From positions 62,001 to 126,000 of the forward strand of contig NZ_CANLTR010000005.1 in NCBI RefSeq assembly GCF_947494055.1: a stretch of DNA of 64,000 bases, written 5' to 3'. The notes under the pieces were generated by a model that was not told where the DNA came from, did not search any database, and saw only the letters and a list, made by a program, of their open reading frames with translations. Each line of letters begins with the position of its first letter. Positions within the stretch are counted from its first letter, which is position 1. The position numbers and the translations under genes were made by a program. The stretch is from an uncultured Jannaschia sp. (GTDB lineage Bacteria > Pseudomonadota > Alphaproteobacteria > Rhodobacterales > Rhodobacteraceae). Of the stretch, positions 1-11,372 are shown one piece after another.

Positions 1-58
1 GGCCTTGCCGCGCCGCATCGGCGAGCCGGTCGAGTTGCGCTTGGTTCTTCTTCGACAT
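1..58 (-). CDS. N-terminal fragment of an unidentified protein
   Basis: A reading frame starts with ATG at 58 and runs off the left edge of the window, giving 19 residues beginning MSKKNQAQLDRLADAARQG. A good purine-rich ribosome binding site (gggagaga) lies just upstream on the minus strand. The polar, alpha-helical start is not enough to assign a family. It lies downstream of the ABC exporter in the same direction, separated by about 220 bases in which I see no gene. Confidence 0.5.
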   Translation of the reverse strand, partial: MSKKNQAQLDRLADAARQG

Positions 59-281
59 GATCTCTCCCATTCTCGTGGCGGCGCACCTCGTAGACACGCC
101 CTGTCATTAGGTTGCAAGCCCGCCGTTGCGAACCCGCATCGTTCCTAGGGAAACACGAAGAGGCCGACGATGCTACCGGGTTTCTGATCGAGTTCCTGTC
201 GGAAGACGGTCGGAACGCGGCGTAAGATCCTATCTTCGTACGGTTTTAGCACGACGCGGTAAGGTCATTCGCGCCGCTTGG

Positions 282-2015
<1,734 letters not shown>

Positions 2016-2147
2016 CGACCGCTCGACTTTGGGTCGCCGTTTGATTGATCTCGTCTTGGGCAAGTCCTGCGCCTTCTCGTTGCCGGGATCGTCGGGATCG
2101 CCCCGGCCTCTAGCCGTTGCGCCCTCTCCGGTCCAGCGAACTGGCCG

Positions 2148-3077
2148 TCACCCGTATCGCGCCTCCAACCCCGACAGGACGACGGCGCGGTCGGCTTCGG
2201 TGAACCGGTCGAGGCTCTGGACGCAGAAGGACGCATAGGCGTCCGCCTGCAACCGGTCCATCACCTGCGCGAGTGCCGCGCCGCTCGGGCGGCCGGGACG
2301 AACGTAGCCGATGTCGCGCGGCGCCGTCGTGCGCGCGCCGGCCGCGATCTCCAGATGCGCGGCGAGGCCGAGGGGCGAGACCTGCTCCGGCGAACGGAAA
2401 CGATGGCCCGCCTGCCGGCGTAGGGCCGCCGGGTTGCCGGCATAGAAATCGGCGAGTGTGGACCGGCGCATCGGCTGCGGCTGGTGCTCCAGCAGGAAGT
2501 ATCTACCGCGCGATCCGGCCAGCCGGGCGGCCTTTCGCTGCGCGGCGCCGAAGCCGGGCCGCTCCGACCGGACGCGGGCCTTCAGCCACGCGACGGCCGG
2601 GTTCGGGAACCGGCGCCAATGGCCCTGCAATACGGGACGGTCGCCATCGAAATAATCACCCTCCGTCATCGGGCGCCCGACGAAGATGTCGTCGTTCAGG
2701 TAGAGGAACCGCTCAGCGAGGCCCGGAATGCGATGGATCATCGTCTCGATGGAGCGCGACGAGAAGACGGGCAGCAGATCGGCATGGTCCCCGAACGCCT
2801 CCCGGTGATCGACGATGTGGATCCGTCCGGCATCGGAAGGTGCCGAGAGCAGGGGATCGAGGCAGGCCGGGTGTTGCGCGTCGGTCACGACATGGACCCG
2901 CCGGACGAAGGGGCAGAACCGGAAAAGCGACAGGACGGCGTAGCGAAGCTCGCCCGAGCTGGCGAAGCGCGTCGTGGCCGTCGCCTCGGGATGGGTGCCG
3001 CGACCCTCGTATCGAGCCCGTTTGGCACGGTGGGCCGGATCGTCGCCGTCCACCCAGGTGATCACGGCGTCGATCAT
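2148..3077 (-). CDS. Stealth-family capsular polysaccharide / sugar-phosphate transferase
   Basis: 309 residues. It opens with the Stealth CR1 signature IDAVITWVDGDDP and continues with a CR2-like block: LRYAVLSLFRFCPFVRRVHVV, the segment LPVFSSRSIETMIHRIPGL and the acidic NDDIF motif. Proteins of this family transfer hexose-1-phosphate from a nucleotide sugar, making phosphodiester-linked surface glycans. No signal peptide is visible, as expected for a cytoplasmic enzyme. The ATG at 3077 overlaps the stop of the preceding small gene as ATGA, indicating translational coupling. The substrate is unknown. Family assignment is firm from the CR1 and CR2 motifs. Confidence 0.88.
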   Translation of the reverse strand: MIDAVITWVDGDDPAHRAKRARYEGRGTHPEATATTRFASSGELRYAVLSLFRFCPFVRRVHVVTDAQHPACLDPLLSAPSDAGRIHIVDHREAFGDHADLLPVFSSRSIETMIHRIPGLAERFLYLNDDIFVGRPMTEGDYFDGDRPVLQGHWRRFPNPAVAWLKARVRSERPGFGAAQRKAARLAGSRGRYFLLEHQPQPMRRSTLADFYAGNPAALRRQAGHRFRSPEQVSPLGLAAHLEIAAGARTTAPRDIGYVRPGRPSGAALAQVMDRLQADAYASFCVQSLDRFTEADRAVVLSGLEARYG

Positions 3078-3409
3078 CCCCGGCCCCGTGCCTGTGCCGC
3101 GGCATCGAGCGCGTCCCACCATTCGGCGTAGTCCGTGTTCCACGGGGCGTGGCGCGTGACGTCCGGCGCGCCATCGTCCCACCAGACCGGGCCGCGTTCG
3201 CCCAGACGTTCCTTCGCGGCCTGCACGCGGTCGCGGGCAGCGCGGGTCTCGGACGCATTCCCCGCGTCCCGGACCGCCCGCCGCGCGGCCATCAACTCGC
3301 GCACCGCCGCGTCGCGGTCGGCCTCCGACAGGGAGGGATCGCTGCACCGCCACAGGCGGCCCTTGGCGACGAAGTAGCGGCCATCGGAAGTTCGAGGATA
3401 ATCCGGCAT
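3074..3409 (-). CDS. Small conserved-type protein coupled to the Stealth gene
   Basis: 111 residues, soluble, with no signal peptide. It starts with a compact segment (MPDYPRTSDGRYFVAKGRLW) containing aromatic and basic residues, followed by a charged, Arg/Ala-rich helical middle and a Trp-rich end (WWDD, WNTDYAEWWDAL). I do not recognise a family. The gene starts with ATG at 3409 and its stop overlaps the start of the Stealth gene by four bases, so the two are probably co-translated. It could be an accessory factor of the transferase, but nothing in the sequence proves that. Confidence 0.75.
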   Translation of the reverse strand: MPDYPRTSDGRYFVAKGRLWRCSDPSLSEADRDAAVRELMAARRAVRDAGNASETRAARDRVQAAKERLGERGPVWWDDGAPDVTRHAPWNTDYAEWWDALDAAAQARGRG

Positions 3410-3427
3410 GACGAAGGATCTAGCCCG

Positions 3428-4129
3428 TCACGTCATCCGGATCACCTTCGGATCGAGCGCCAGCACGTAACCCTGCCGCGTGATGTTGCGGATCAGGAGC
3501 TGCGTCACGATCTGGTTGCCGAGCGCGTCGCGCAGCCGCTTGATCCGCGTCGCGCCCGCCGCCTCCTCGCAATCCGATTCAGGCTTGCCGGTGATGACCG
3601 ACTCGATCTGCGCGCCGGTCAGCATGTCGCCGTCGAGCCGGGCCTCGGCCAGCACGCTCAGCGTCTCCATCGCGGCATCGGTCAGCTTGAGCTCGATGTC
3701 GTTCAGCAGAACCGCATTCTCCGCCCGCGCGAGCACCAGCGACGTCACCTGGATTCCCGACCGCTCGATCTCCCCCATCCGGCGGTTCAGCGTGACGATC
3801 GCGACGAGCAGCACGACGCAGGCGATGAGCAGCGCGGTGGCGAAGACGAGGAGGACGAAGATGATGACCCGATAGCTCGCCAGCACGTCGCTGAACGCCG
3901 TGCCCGATTGCGCCAGCACTTCGAGCAGGCCGATCTCGGTCCGCTGCGTCAGGTCCGACTCGACGAACAGGCGCTCGACCCGCGCGTTGAAGGCGTTGCC
4001 GTCGGGCAGCGTCGCGAAGAGGAACACGGCCGCCGCCGCGAGAATCACGACGATGGCCGCGATGCCGAGGCTCACGACCCTGGCCGAGACGGCCCGTGTC
4101 TCAGTAACGGAGGAAGAATTCGCCGGCAC
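3428..4129 (-). CDS. Membrane-anchored protein with C-terminal winged-helix domain
   Basis: 233 residues. Membrane segments are visible at about 18-40 and 88-113, enclosing a roughly 45-residue loop. The part after residue 135 resembles the winged-helix domain of OmpR-type regulators: a DIELKLTDAAMETLSVLAE-like helix, a TRIKRLRDALGNQ recognition-like segment and an ITRQGYVL wing. Two segments with a short N-terminus place this domain in the cytoplasm, suggesting a one-component regulator tethered to the membrane, or a degenerate wHTH used for protein contacts. Start is GTG at 4129 behind a strong aaggaaggg site. It overlaps the upstream small gene by 29 bases. Regulator role is inference. Confidence 0.75.
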   Translation of the reverse strand: MPANSSSVTETRAVSARVVSLGIAAIVVILAAAAVFLFATLPDGNAFNARVERLFVESDLTQRTEIGLLEVLAQSGTAFSDVLASYRVIIFVLLVFATALLIACVVLLVAIVTLNRRMGEIERSGIQVTSLVLARAENAVLLNDIELKLTDAAMETLSVLAEARLDGDMLTGAQIESVITGKPESDCEEAAGATRIKRLRDALGNQIVTQLLIRNITRQGYVLALDPKVIRMT

Positions 4130-4388
4130 GGCCCTTCCTTTGGTCCAGTCCCTCGGGGCCGAAGACGGATTCGACCTCCAGAAGCTGCCAGCCGTTTCCG
4201 AGGCGGCCCTGGATCACCGAGGCGGCGGCACCGGCCGAGCAATTGCCGTCCCCGACCTCGATCACGCCGTAATGCAGCCGAAGCGGATCGTCCTTCTTGG
4301 CCTTGTAGTCGGCGTAGCACGCCGCTCCCGCCGCATTGGCGAGCGTGAGGGAGGCCACGAGGCCGAAGGAAAGAAGCGCGGTCCGCAT
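4101..4388 (-). CDS. Small periplasmic protein with signal peptide
   Basis: 95 residues. The N-terminus is a clear Sec signal peptide (MRTALLSFGLVASLTLANAAGA) with cleavage likely before ACYADY. The mature part is about 73 residues with two cysteines (in ACYADY and GNCSAG) that could form a disulfide, and ends in the aromatic tail EFFLRY. I do not recognise a family. Its 3' end overlaps the membrane winged-helix gene by 29 bases on the same strand, so the two share a transcript. Confidence 0.7.
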   Translation of the reverse strand: MRTALLSFGLVASLTLANAAGAACYADYKAKKDDPLRLHYGVIEVGDGNCSAGAAASVIQGRLGNGWQLLEVESVFGPEGLDQRKGRAGEFFLRY

Positions 4389-4533
4389 GCGGTCTTGATG
4401 CGTCAGGGGGGGCCGACAGGCAATGGCGGGCCGCCGGTTATTTCATGACAAGCGACCGTCATTGCGCGTCCGGCCCCTTCGCGTCGAGGGACCCGTTGCC
4501 CTGTCCCATGACCCGACAGCGAGGAGACACGCC
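4389..4533. promoter_or_regulatory. Divergent promoter region between two exported-protein genes
   Basis: 145 bases separating the minus-strand periplasmic-protein gene (start 4388) from the plus-strand exported-protein gene (start 4534). Both promoters must lie here, but I see no confident -35/-10 pair. The plus-strand gene has a gaggaga ribosome binding site at about 4520. Confidence 0.4.
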
Positions 4534-5094
4534 ATGTTCCGGAGCCTGATCGCCGCGATCGCCGTGCTGGTTCTGACCCTGCCCGTCGCCACTCCGGCGC
4601 AGGCCGACAGGAAGGACGCGCTGAAGGTCATCGGCGGACTCGTCGCGCTCTATGCGCTGAGCGAGATCATCGAGCGGAACCGCGACGGGGCGGATGCCGC
4701 GGCGCCCGTCGCGCGGCAGCGCGTATACGACCCCCCGAGGACCGGTGTCGCACCGGCGAGATCCACGCCGACGGCCCCGACGCGCAGTCCGCGCCCCGTC
4801 GCGCGGGTCGAGACGGAGACGCTGCCGCCCTACGATCCGCTCTTTCCCTACGACACGCTGCCCGATGCCCGCGAGACGCGCATTCTGCCGGATCAGTGCT
4901 ACGATGCGGTCCGCACCTCGGCAGGCCCCGTGGCGGGCTACGAGGCCGCCTGCATGCAGAACGCCGTGGCCCGACCGGGCATCCTGCCGCCGGAATGCAT
5001 CCGCCGGATCGACACGGAAACCGGCCCCAAGGCGCTCTACGCTGCGCGCTGCCTCGAGGCCGAAGGCTGGACTCCCCGCACCGCAAGGCGTTGA
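4534..5094 (+). CDS. Exported hypothetical protein
   Basis: 186 residues with a Sec signal peptide (MFRSLIAAIAVLVLTLPVATPAQA). A short hydrophobic stretch (VIGGLVALYALSEII) follows the cleavage site and may be a second membrane-associated helix. The middle is Pro/Thr/Arg-rich and probably disordered; the C-terminal half (from about residue 105) is compact, with four cysteines (QCYDAVR, EAACMQ, PECIRR, ARCLEA) that suggest two disulfides in the periplasm. I do not recognise the family. The ATG at 4534 was chosen because the signal peptide starts there and a gaggagac site precedes it. The next gene, rnhB, starts 48 bases downstream. Confidence 0.75.
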   Translation: MFRSLIAAIAVLVLTLPVATPAQADRKDALKVIGGLVALYALSEIIERNRDGADAAAPVARQRVYDPPRTGVAPARSTPTAPTRSPRPVARVETETLPPYDPLFPYDTLPDARETRILPDQCYDAVRTSAGPVAGYEAACMQNAVARPGILPPECIRRIDTETGPKALYAARCLEAEGWTPRTARR

Positions 5095-5142
5095 CGCTCC
5101 CCCGCGTTGACGCCACGCCGGGAGGGGGGCAGGGTCCGGCCG

Positions 5143-6983
<1,841 letters not shown>

Positions 6984-7039
6984 GGCCCGCACGAGTTACC
7001 GCCTGCGCCCGCTGTCCAATGTCCGGCGGGTGCAACTTG

Positions 7040-7080
7040 AACCCCTGTTCCCGCCATGTCGGGTTCAGGGGTTTCTTTTC
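7040..7080 (+). terminator. Rho-independent terminator after ccrM
   Basis: The arms AACCCCTG (7040-7047) and CAGGGGTT (7066-7073) form an 8-bp stem; inside, CCCG/CGGG (7050-7053, 7060-7063) forms a second helix across a TT/TT internal loop. A T-rich run (tttcttttc) follows to 7080. It ends just before the convergent radC stop. Confidence 0.8.
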
Positions 7081-7083
7081 GGC

Positions 7084-8079
7084 TCAGATCAGCCCCGAGG
7101 ACCGGAACGACGTTTCGGTGTTCTTGCCGATGATCATGTGATCGTGGACCACGATGTCGAGCGCGCCGCAGGCCGCCATGATGCGCCCCGTCATCTCGAT
7201 ATCCTCCTCGCTCGGCGTCGGGTCGCCCGAGGGGTGGTTGTGGATGAGGATGAGCGCGCTCGCGCTCAGCTCCAGCGCCCGGCGCGCCACCTCGCGCGGA
7301 TAGACCGGGACGTGATCGACGGTGCCGGAGGCCTGCTCCTCGTCGGCGATCACCGTGTTCTTGCGGTCGAGGAACAGGATGCGGAACTGCTCCGTCTTCA
7401 GATGCGCCATGGTCGTGCGGCAATAGGCGACCACGTCCGACCAGGAGGACAGGACGTGCCGGTTCAGGACCTTCGCCTGCCCCATCCGGTGCGCGAAGGC
7501 CTCCGCCAGACGGAGCTGGTAGAAGACCTTCGACGTGGCCCCCTCGATGCGGAGGATCTGCGGCTCGGTCGCGGCGATGACCCCGTTCAGATCGCCGAAG
7601 GCCGCGAGCAGGCGTTTGGCGAGGGGCTTCACGTCGATCCGCTCGATCGCGTTGAACAGCAGCAACTCAAGCAGTTCGTATTCCGGCATCGCCTTGTGGC
7701 CGCCGGTGAGGAACCGCGTCCGCAGACGTTCTCGGTGACCCCAGTAATGCGGCCTGCGGGAGCCGTCCGACTGCATCACGAGGCCGCCGCCGGCGCTGAC
7801 CTCCCGCGAAAGCTTCTCGTTGGGATAATAGCCGGGAGTGGGAACGGCGGGCGGTTCGGTCCGGGCGTCGATCGGGACCGAGCGTGCCTCGAGATCCCGC
7901 AGGCCCTGCTCCGCATCCTCGGCAAAACCCTTCCTGCCTTCGGTCGGCTTCGCAGGCGGCAGAAGCCTCGTATCGACCGTCGGAGCAGGTTTGACGGTCG
8001 GCGTCTGACGGGTCAGCCAGCGTGCATAATTGGCGATGCCCGCAAGGCGCAGGGGATCGGTGGATCGCTGACGCTTCAT
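7084..8079 (-). CDS. radC: RadC/JAB-domain DNA repair protein
   Basis: 331 residues. About the first 100 residues are an unrelated, Pro/Arg-rich, probably disordered extension. They are followed by a helix-hairpin-helix region with EYELLELLLF, then the JAMM metalloprotease-like domain with the RadC signature HNHPSGDPTPSEED and the later VVHDHMIIG. The family is named for a mutant phenotype later shown to map elsewhere; its biochemical function is still unclear and the role in repair is not established. The extended N-terminus makes it longer than the usual 220-230 residues. ATG start at 8079. Confidence 0.9.
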   Translation of the reverse strand: MKRQRSTDPLRLAGIANYARWLTRQTPTVKPAPTVDTRLLPPAKPTEGRKGFAEDAEQGLRDLEARSVPIDARTEPPAVPTPGYYPNEKLSREVSAGGGLVMQSDGSRRPHYWGHRERLRTRFLTGGHKAMPEYELLELLLFNAIERIDVKPLAKRLLAAFGDLNGVIAATEPQILRIEGATSKVFYQLRLAEAFAHRMGQAKVLNRHVLSSWSDVVAYCRTTMAHLKTEQFRILFLDRKNTVIADEEQASGTVDHVPVYPREVARRALELSASALILIHNHPSGDPTPSEEDIEMTGRIMAACGALDIVVHDHMIIGKNTETSFRSSGLI

Positions 8080-8193
8080 TCTCGCCTCCGTCCCGTGACG
8101 CAGGCAGGCGTAGGCAATCAGGGTAAACGGAGCGTTAAGAAACGCGTCGCCACCGGTTCGCGGCGGTGCGAAGCGGCTCCGCCAAAACGCGAA

Positions 8194-8216
8194 GAGCGCC
8201 CCCGGGGGGACGCTCC
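8194..8216 (-). terminator. Hairpin downstream of the small membrane protein gene
   Basis: GAGCG...CCCC paired with GGGG...CGCTC gives a GC-rich stem with a single-base bulge; on the minus strand it is followed by ttcgcgtttt, a weak T-tract. It lies about 25 bases past the stop of the 62-residue protein gene. Confidence 0.5.
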
Positions 8217-8239
8217 TTGTACGCGCGATCCTGTGCGGA

Positions 8240-8428
8240 TCAGTCCGACGCGGCGGCAGCGGCCAGCAGGATGATCGCGAGGATCGGAACGATGATGCCG
8301 GCCGAGGAGGACGAGGTGTCCTCGACGATCACGACCGGCTCGGGCTCGACCGGAGCCGGCGCGATGTTGCCCGCGAAGGCGGTGCTGGCAGTGGCCGCGA
8401 GAATGGCGGCGAGTGCGATTTTCTTCAT
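8240..8428 (-). CDS. Small exported membrane protein
   Basis: 62 residues. A Sec signal peptide (MKKIALAAILAATASTAFAG) is followed by a short Pro/Glu/Val-rich linker (APAPVEPEPVVIVED), a serine cluster and one C-terminal membrane segment (AGIIVPILAIILLAAAAA). Its ATG at 8428 is preceded by an excellent ggaggataaag ribosome binding site, which supports real translation despite the small size. I recognise the layout as one that recurs among small Rhodobacterales proteins, but no function is known to me. It stands alone, with terminator-like sequence behind it. Confidence 0.75.
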   Translation of the reverse strand: MKKIALAAILAATASTAFAGNIAPAPVEPEPVVIVEDTSSSSAGIIVPILAIILLAAAAASD

Positions 8429-8581
8429 AGGTCTTTATCCTCCAAGATACGCCATCGGTGAGGCGACAGTTGCCACACCATATGGCACCCAAGACTGTAC
8501 CTCGTGACCTTCGATAAACAGTTGGTCCAAGCGTTTGCAACGAAACGGAGGGCGGCGCCGCGTGCTTTCCCCCGCACCTCG

Positions 8582-9169
8582 TCAAATAAGCAACACTTGG
8601 GTCCCGACATCCGACATCGCGAAAACCCGGGCGATGTGCGCGTTGTAGAGCCCGATGCAACCCGACGAGGAGCGCCGCCCGATCTTGCGCGTGTCGTGTG
8701 TGCCGTGAATCCGGTAGTAGGTCCAGCCGAGATAGAGGGCATGCGTGCCGAGCGGGTTGTCGGGACCGGGGGGCACCACGGCCGGCCATTCGGGGTTGCG
8801 CCGCCGCATGTTGGGGGTCGGCCGCCAGGTCGGCCCCTCGACCTTGCGCACCACCCGGGTCCGCCCCTTGCGGGTCATGTCGTCCGATTGCGGAACCGAG
8901 GAGGGATAGAGGTGGTAGGTCCCCGATTCCTCCCACATATGCAGGGCCCGGCTGTCGATATCGACCAGGATAGCGCCCTTGCGCAGGCTGTCGAAATGGT
9001 CCCGCCAGTCGATGGTCCGAAAGCTCGCCGTGTTGCGCATGACACCGGTGCCGATCGGGTCCTCCATCTGCACGGTATCGGGCAGGGACTGGGCGCGGGC
9101 CGGCGCCGCCAGGGCGGTGGCGGCCGCGGCACCTGTGGCGAGAAACGCACGTCGGTCGAGTTGGCGCAT
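8582..9169 (-). CDS. L,D-transpeptidase (YkuD domain), Tat-type signal
   Basis: 195 residues. The start MRQLDRRAFLATGAAAATAL is a twin-arginine-like signal ending at PARAQ. The YkuD catalytic domain covers most of the mature protein, with IHGTHDT and the catalytic cysteine in RRSSSGCIGLYN near the C-terminus. Such enzymes cross-link or anchor to peptidoglycan in the periplasm. In the usual motif SHGCIRL the His and Arg are replaced here by Ser and Gly. The ATG at 9169 has a caggag site; an upstream in-frame start at 9223 is less likely. A second YkuD gene lies 750 bases away. Confidence 0.88.
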   Translation of the reverse strand: MRQLDRRAFLATGAAAATALAAPARAQSLPDTVQMEDPIGTGVMRNTASFRTIDWRDHFDSLRKGAILVDIDSRALHMWEESGTYHLYPSSVPQSDDMTRKGRTRVVRKVEGPTWRPTPNMRRRNPEWPAVVPPGPDNPLGTHALYLGWTYYRIHGTHDTRKIGRRSSSGCIGLYNAHIARVFAMSDVGTQVLLI

Positions 9170-9367
9170 AGCGAACACTCCTGTCGTCGGACTGGCGGGC
9201 GGGGACCGCGAAAGCCTCGTCATTGCGCAGAATAGGCGGACGGGCCGGCAAATCAAACGCGCATCGAAGGGGGGCGTCGCGGGGGCCTGCTTTCGCCAAG
9301 GCGTTTGCACCGCGAACGGCTCCGCTATACTCGCGAAACTGACGCCCGATATCGCCAGAGGATTCAG

Positions 9368-9883
9368 ATGAACCGACGCACTGCCCTGGTCCTCCTCGGA
9401 TCGACCGCCCTCGCCGCCTGCGCCACCACCCCGCCGCCGCCGGCGATCGGACCGGACGGTCGCCCGTTGCCGCCGGTCTACCGCATCTCGGGCGCCGACC
9501 GCCGGCGCATCCCGTTCCGCGCCCTCGACGCGGTCAACGCTCTGCGACAGGGGGCGGGCGTGGCCCCGCTGACCCTCGATTCGGCGCTTTCCGCGGCGGC
9601 GGAGACGCATTCGCGCGACATGTCGCTGCAGAACCGGCCGTGGCATTTCGGCTCCGACGGTTCCTCGCCCATCGACCGCGCGCAGCGGGTGGGCTTCGAC
9701 GGCCGCCTGCTCGGCGAGACGATCTCGGAGACCTACGAAACCGAACTCGAGACCGTCGCCGCCTGGCTGGAGGAGCCGGGATCGCGCCGCGTCCTCCTCG
9801 ACCCGGAAGCGCGCCGCATGGGATTCGCCTTCTTTCAGGAGCGCAACGGCAAGCTCTGGTACACGCTCAACGTCGGCACCTGA
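9368..9883 (+). CDS. CAP/SCP-domain lipoprotein
   Basis: 171 residues. The N-terminus is a lipoprotein signal with lipobox LAAC at about residues 14-17, so the mature protein should be lipid-anchored. After a short Pro-rich linker comes a CAP/SCP domain: ALDAVNALRQGAGVAPLTLD, THSRDMSLQNRPWHF and GETISETY are typical helices and the conserved His region of this fold. Bacterial CAP proteins are extracytoplasmic and of mostly unknown function. It is flanked by two YkuD transpeptidases, one divergent and one convergent, which suggests but does not prove a cell-envelope role. ATG chosen at 9368 for the signal. Confidence 0.85.
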   Translation: MNRRTALVLLGSTALAACATTPPPPAIGPDGRPLPPVYRISGADRRRIPFRALDAVNALRQGAGVAPLTLDSALSAAAETHSRDMSLQNRPWHFGSDGSSPIDRAQRVGFDGRLLGETISETYETELETVAAWLEEPGSRRVLLDPEARRMGFAFFQERNGKLWYTLNVGT

Positions 9884-9894
9884 CGATACAAGGC

Positions 9895-9914
9895 GGCCCC
9901 GGTGTCCCGGGGCC
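9895..9914. terminator. Hairpin between convergent genes
   Basis: GGCCCCGG (9895-9902) and CCGGGGCC (9907-9914) form a perfect 8-bp stem with a four-base loop TGTC, in the 36 bases between two convergent stops. The symmetric stem could serve both strands, but the T-tracts are poor. Confidence 0.5.
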
Positions 9915-9919
9915 TCCGT

Positions 9920-10423
9920 TCACGCGTAGATGTCGACCGGCGTCCCGTTCCGCACCATCGCGTAGATGTGCCGCATCTCCTGATTCGTCACCGCGACGCA
10001 GCCGGCGGTCCAGTCGTTGCTGCCGCGTGTCTTGTCACCCCAGCCATGGATGAAGATGTCGCCCCCGGGTGGCTTCCCGAGGCTTTCGGCGTAGGCACGG
10101 TCGAACGCGTTCGGATAGTCGATCCCGATCGACAGGTAGAAGGCCGAATTCGGATTCCGCCGGTCGATGAAGTATCGCCCTTCCGGCGTGCGGCCGTCGC
10201 CCTCGAACCGCTTCGGTCCGTGCGCCGTGAAGCCGAGCTGGATCGCATGCTTCTTCAACGCGGTCTGGCCGTTCAGCAGGTACATCTGCCGGCCGGACTT
10301 GTGGATGATGACCCGCGTGACCGCCGGGCCATCGTATTTCATGAACTTGCCGCCACAACCCGCGAGCATCGCGGCTGCACCGGCGCCGAGGGCGAGCGCG
10401 CCCCGGCGGGTTATGTCCTTCAT
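9920..10423 (-). CDS. L,D-transpeptidase lipoprotein (YkuD domain)
   Basis: 167 residues. A basic N-terminus (MKDITRRG) precedes a hydrophobic stretch and a lipobox, LAGC, so it is likely a lipoprotein; the RR pair also allows Tat export. The YkuD domain covers nearly all of the mature protein, with the catalytic set FIHGWGD and TAGCVAVTN. It differs from the neighbour at 8582-9169, which has a different cysteine motif and no lipobox, so the two are not recent duplicates. An in-frame GTG at 10450 with a ttggga site is an alternative start adding nine residues. Confidence 0.88.
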   Translation of the reverse strand: MKDITRRGALALGAGAAAMLAGCGGKFMKYDGPAVTRVIIHKSGRQMYLLNGQTALKKHAIQLGFTAHGPKRFEGDGRTPEGRYFIDRRNPNSAFYLSIGIDYPNAFDRAYAESLGKPPGGDIFIHGWGDKTRGSNDWTAGCVAVTNQEMRHIYAMVRNGTPVDIYA

Positions 10424-10508
10424 GGCCTGTCTGCACTCTTGTCGTTGCACTGTCCCAAGCGTCTTTTAGCGCATGTCCGGCGATTCCGGAACTTTCTTCT
10501 TGCAATCG

Positions 10509-11372
10509 TTAACCATTTCGCTCGCGCCGCAACAAATCGGCGAGTCCCGCGCGGTAGTCCGGGTAGCGCAGGCGTACGCCCAGCTCCTCCCTTATCCGGT
10601 CGTTCCGGACCCGCTTCGACTCGGCGTAGAAGCTCCGCGCCATCGGCGTCATCTCGGCCTCCGCGAAAGCCACTTCGGGCGGCAATGGCAGGCCGAGCAG
10701 CTCCGCCGCGTGGCCGATCACGTCCTGCGGCGGGGCCGGGTCGTCGTCGCAGAGGTTGTAGATCGCGCCCGCCCGCGGTCGCGCCATCGAGGCACGCAGT
10801 ACCGCCGCGATGTCCTCGACATGGATGCGGCTGAAGACCTGGCCCGGCTTCACGATCCGCCGCGCCGTCCCGGCCCGCACCTTCGCGAAGGGTCCCCGTC
10901 CCGGCCCGTAGATGCCGGCAAGCCGGAAGACGTGCAGCGCCGCGCCCGTCTTCGCCGCGAAATCCTGCCACGCGGCCTCCGCCTCGACCCGCCAGCGCCC
11001 GCGCCGGGTCGTGGGGGCCAGCGGCGTCGTCTCGTCCACCCAGCCGCCCTCGTGGTCACCGTAGACCCCCGTGGTCGAGAGGTATCCGACCCAGGCCATC
11101 CCGCCCAGATGCGGGGCCAGCGCGTCGCGGTAGGCATTCAGCACAGGATCGCCGTCCGCGCCGGGCCCCGCCGAGATCAGGACATGCGTCGCCCGTGCGA
11201 TCTCTGTCGACAGGTCCGCGCCGAAGATCGCGGGCGTCACCCCCTCCGCCCGCAAGGCGTCGGCCTTCTCCCCCGACCGGGTCGTCCCGATCACTTCCCA
11301 TCCCTCGGCCAGAAGCGACGGGGCAAGCGCCCGGGCCGAGTAGCCATGCCCGAAGCTCAGAAGCACGCTCAC
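10509..11372 (-). CDS. NAD(P)-binding SDR/epimerase-type protein
   Basis: 287 residues, extended SDR fold. It opens with [14 protein letters not shown], a variant nucleotide-binding motif, and carries the catalytic-like LSTTGVYGD segment and [13 protein letters not shown] typical of YeeZ-like members. Its substrate is unknown. The GTG start at 11372 overlaps the queG stop as GTGA, so it is translationally coupled to queG. This placement at the end of an mtgA-gst-queG-SDR run gives no clear pathway. Confidence 0.82.
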   Translation of the reverse strand: MSVLLSFGHGYSARALAPSLLAEGWEVIGTTRSGEKADALRAEGVTPAIFGADLSTEIARATHVLISAGPGADGDPVLNAYRDALAPHLGGMAWVGYLSTTGVYGDHEGGWVDETTPLAPTTRRGRWRVEAEAAWQDFAAKTGAALHVFRLAGIYGPGRGPFAKVRAGTARRIVKPGQVFSRIHVEDIAAVLRASMARPRAGAIYNLCDDDPAPPQDVIGHAAELLGLPLPPEVAFAEAEMTPMARSFYAESKRVRNDRIREELGVRLRYPDYRAGLADLLRRERNG

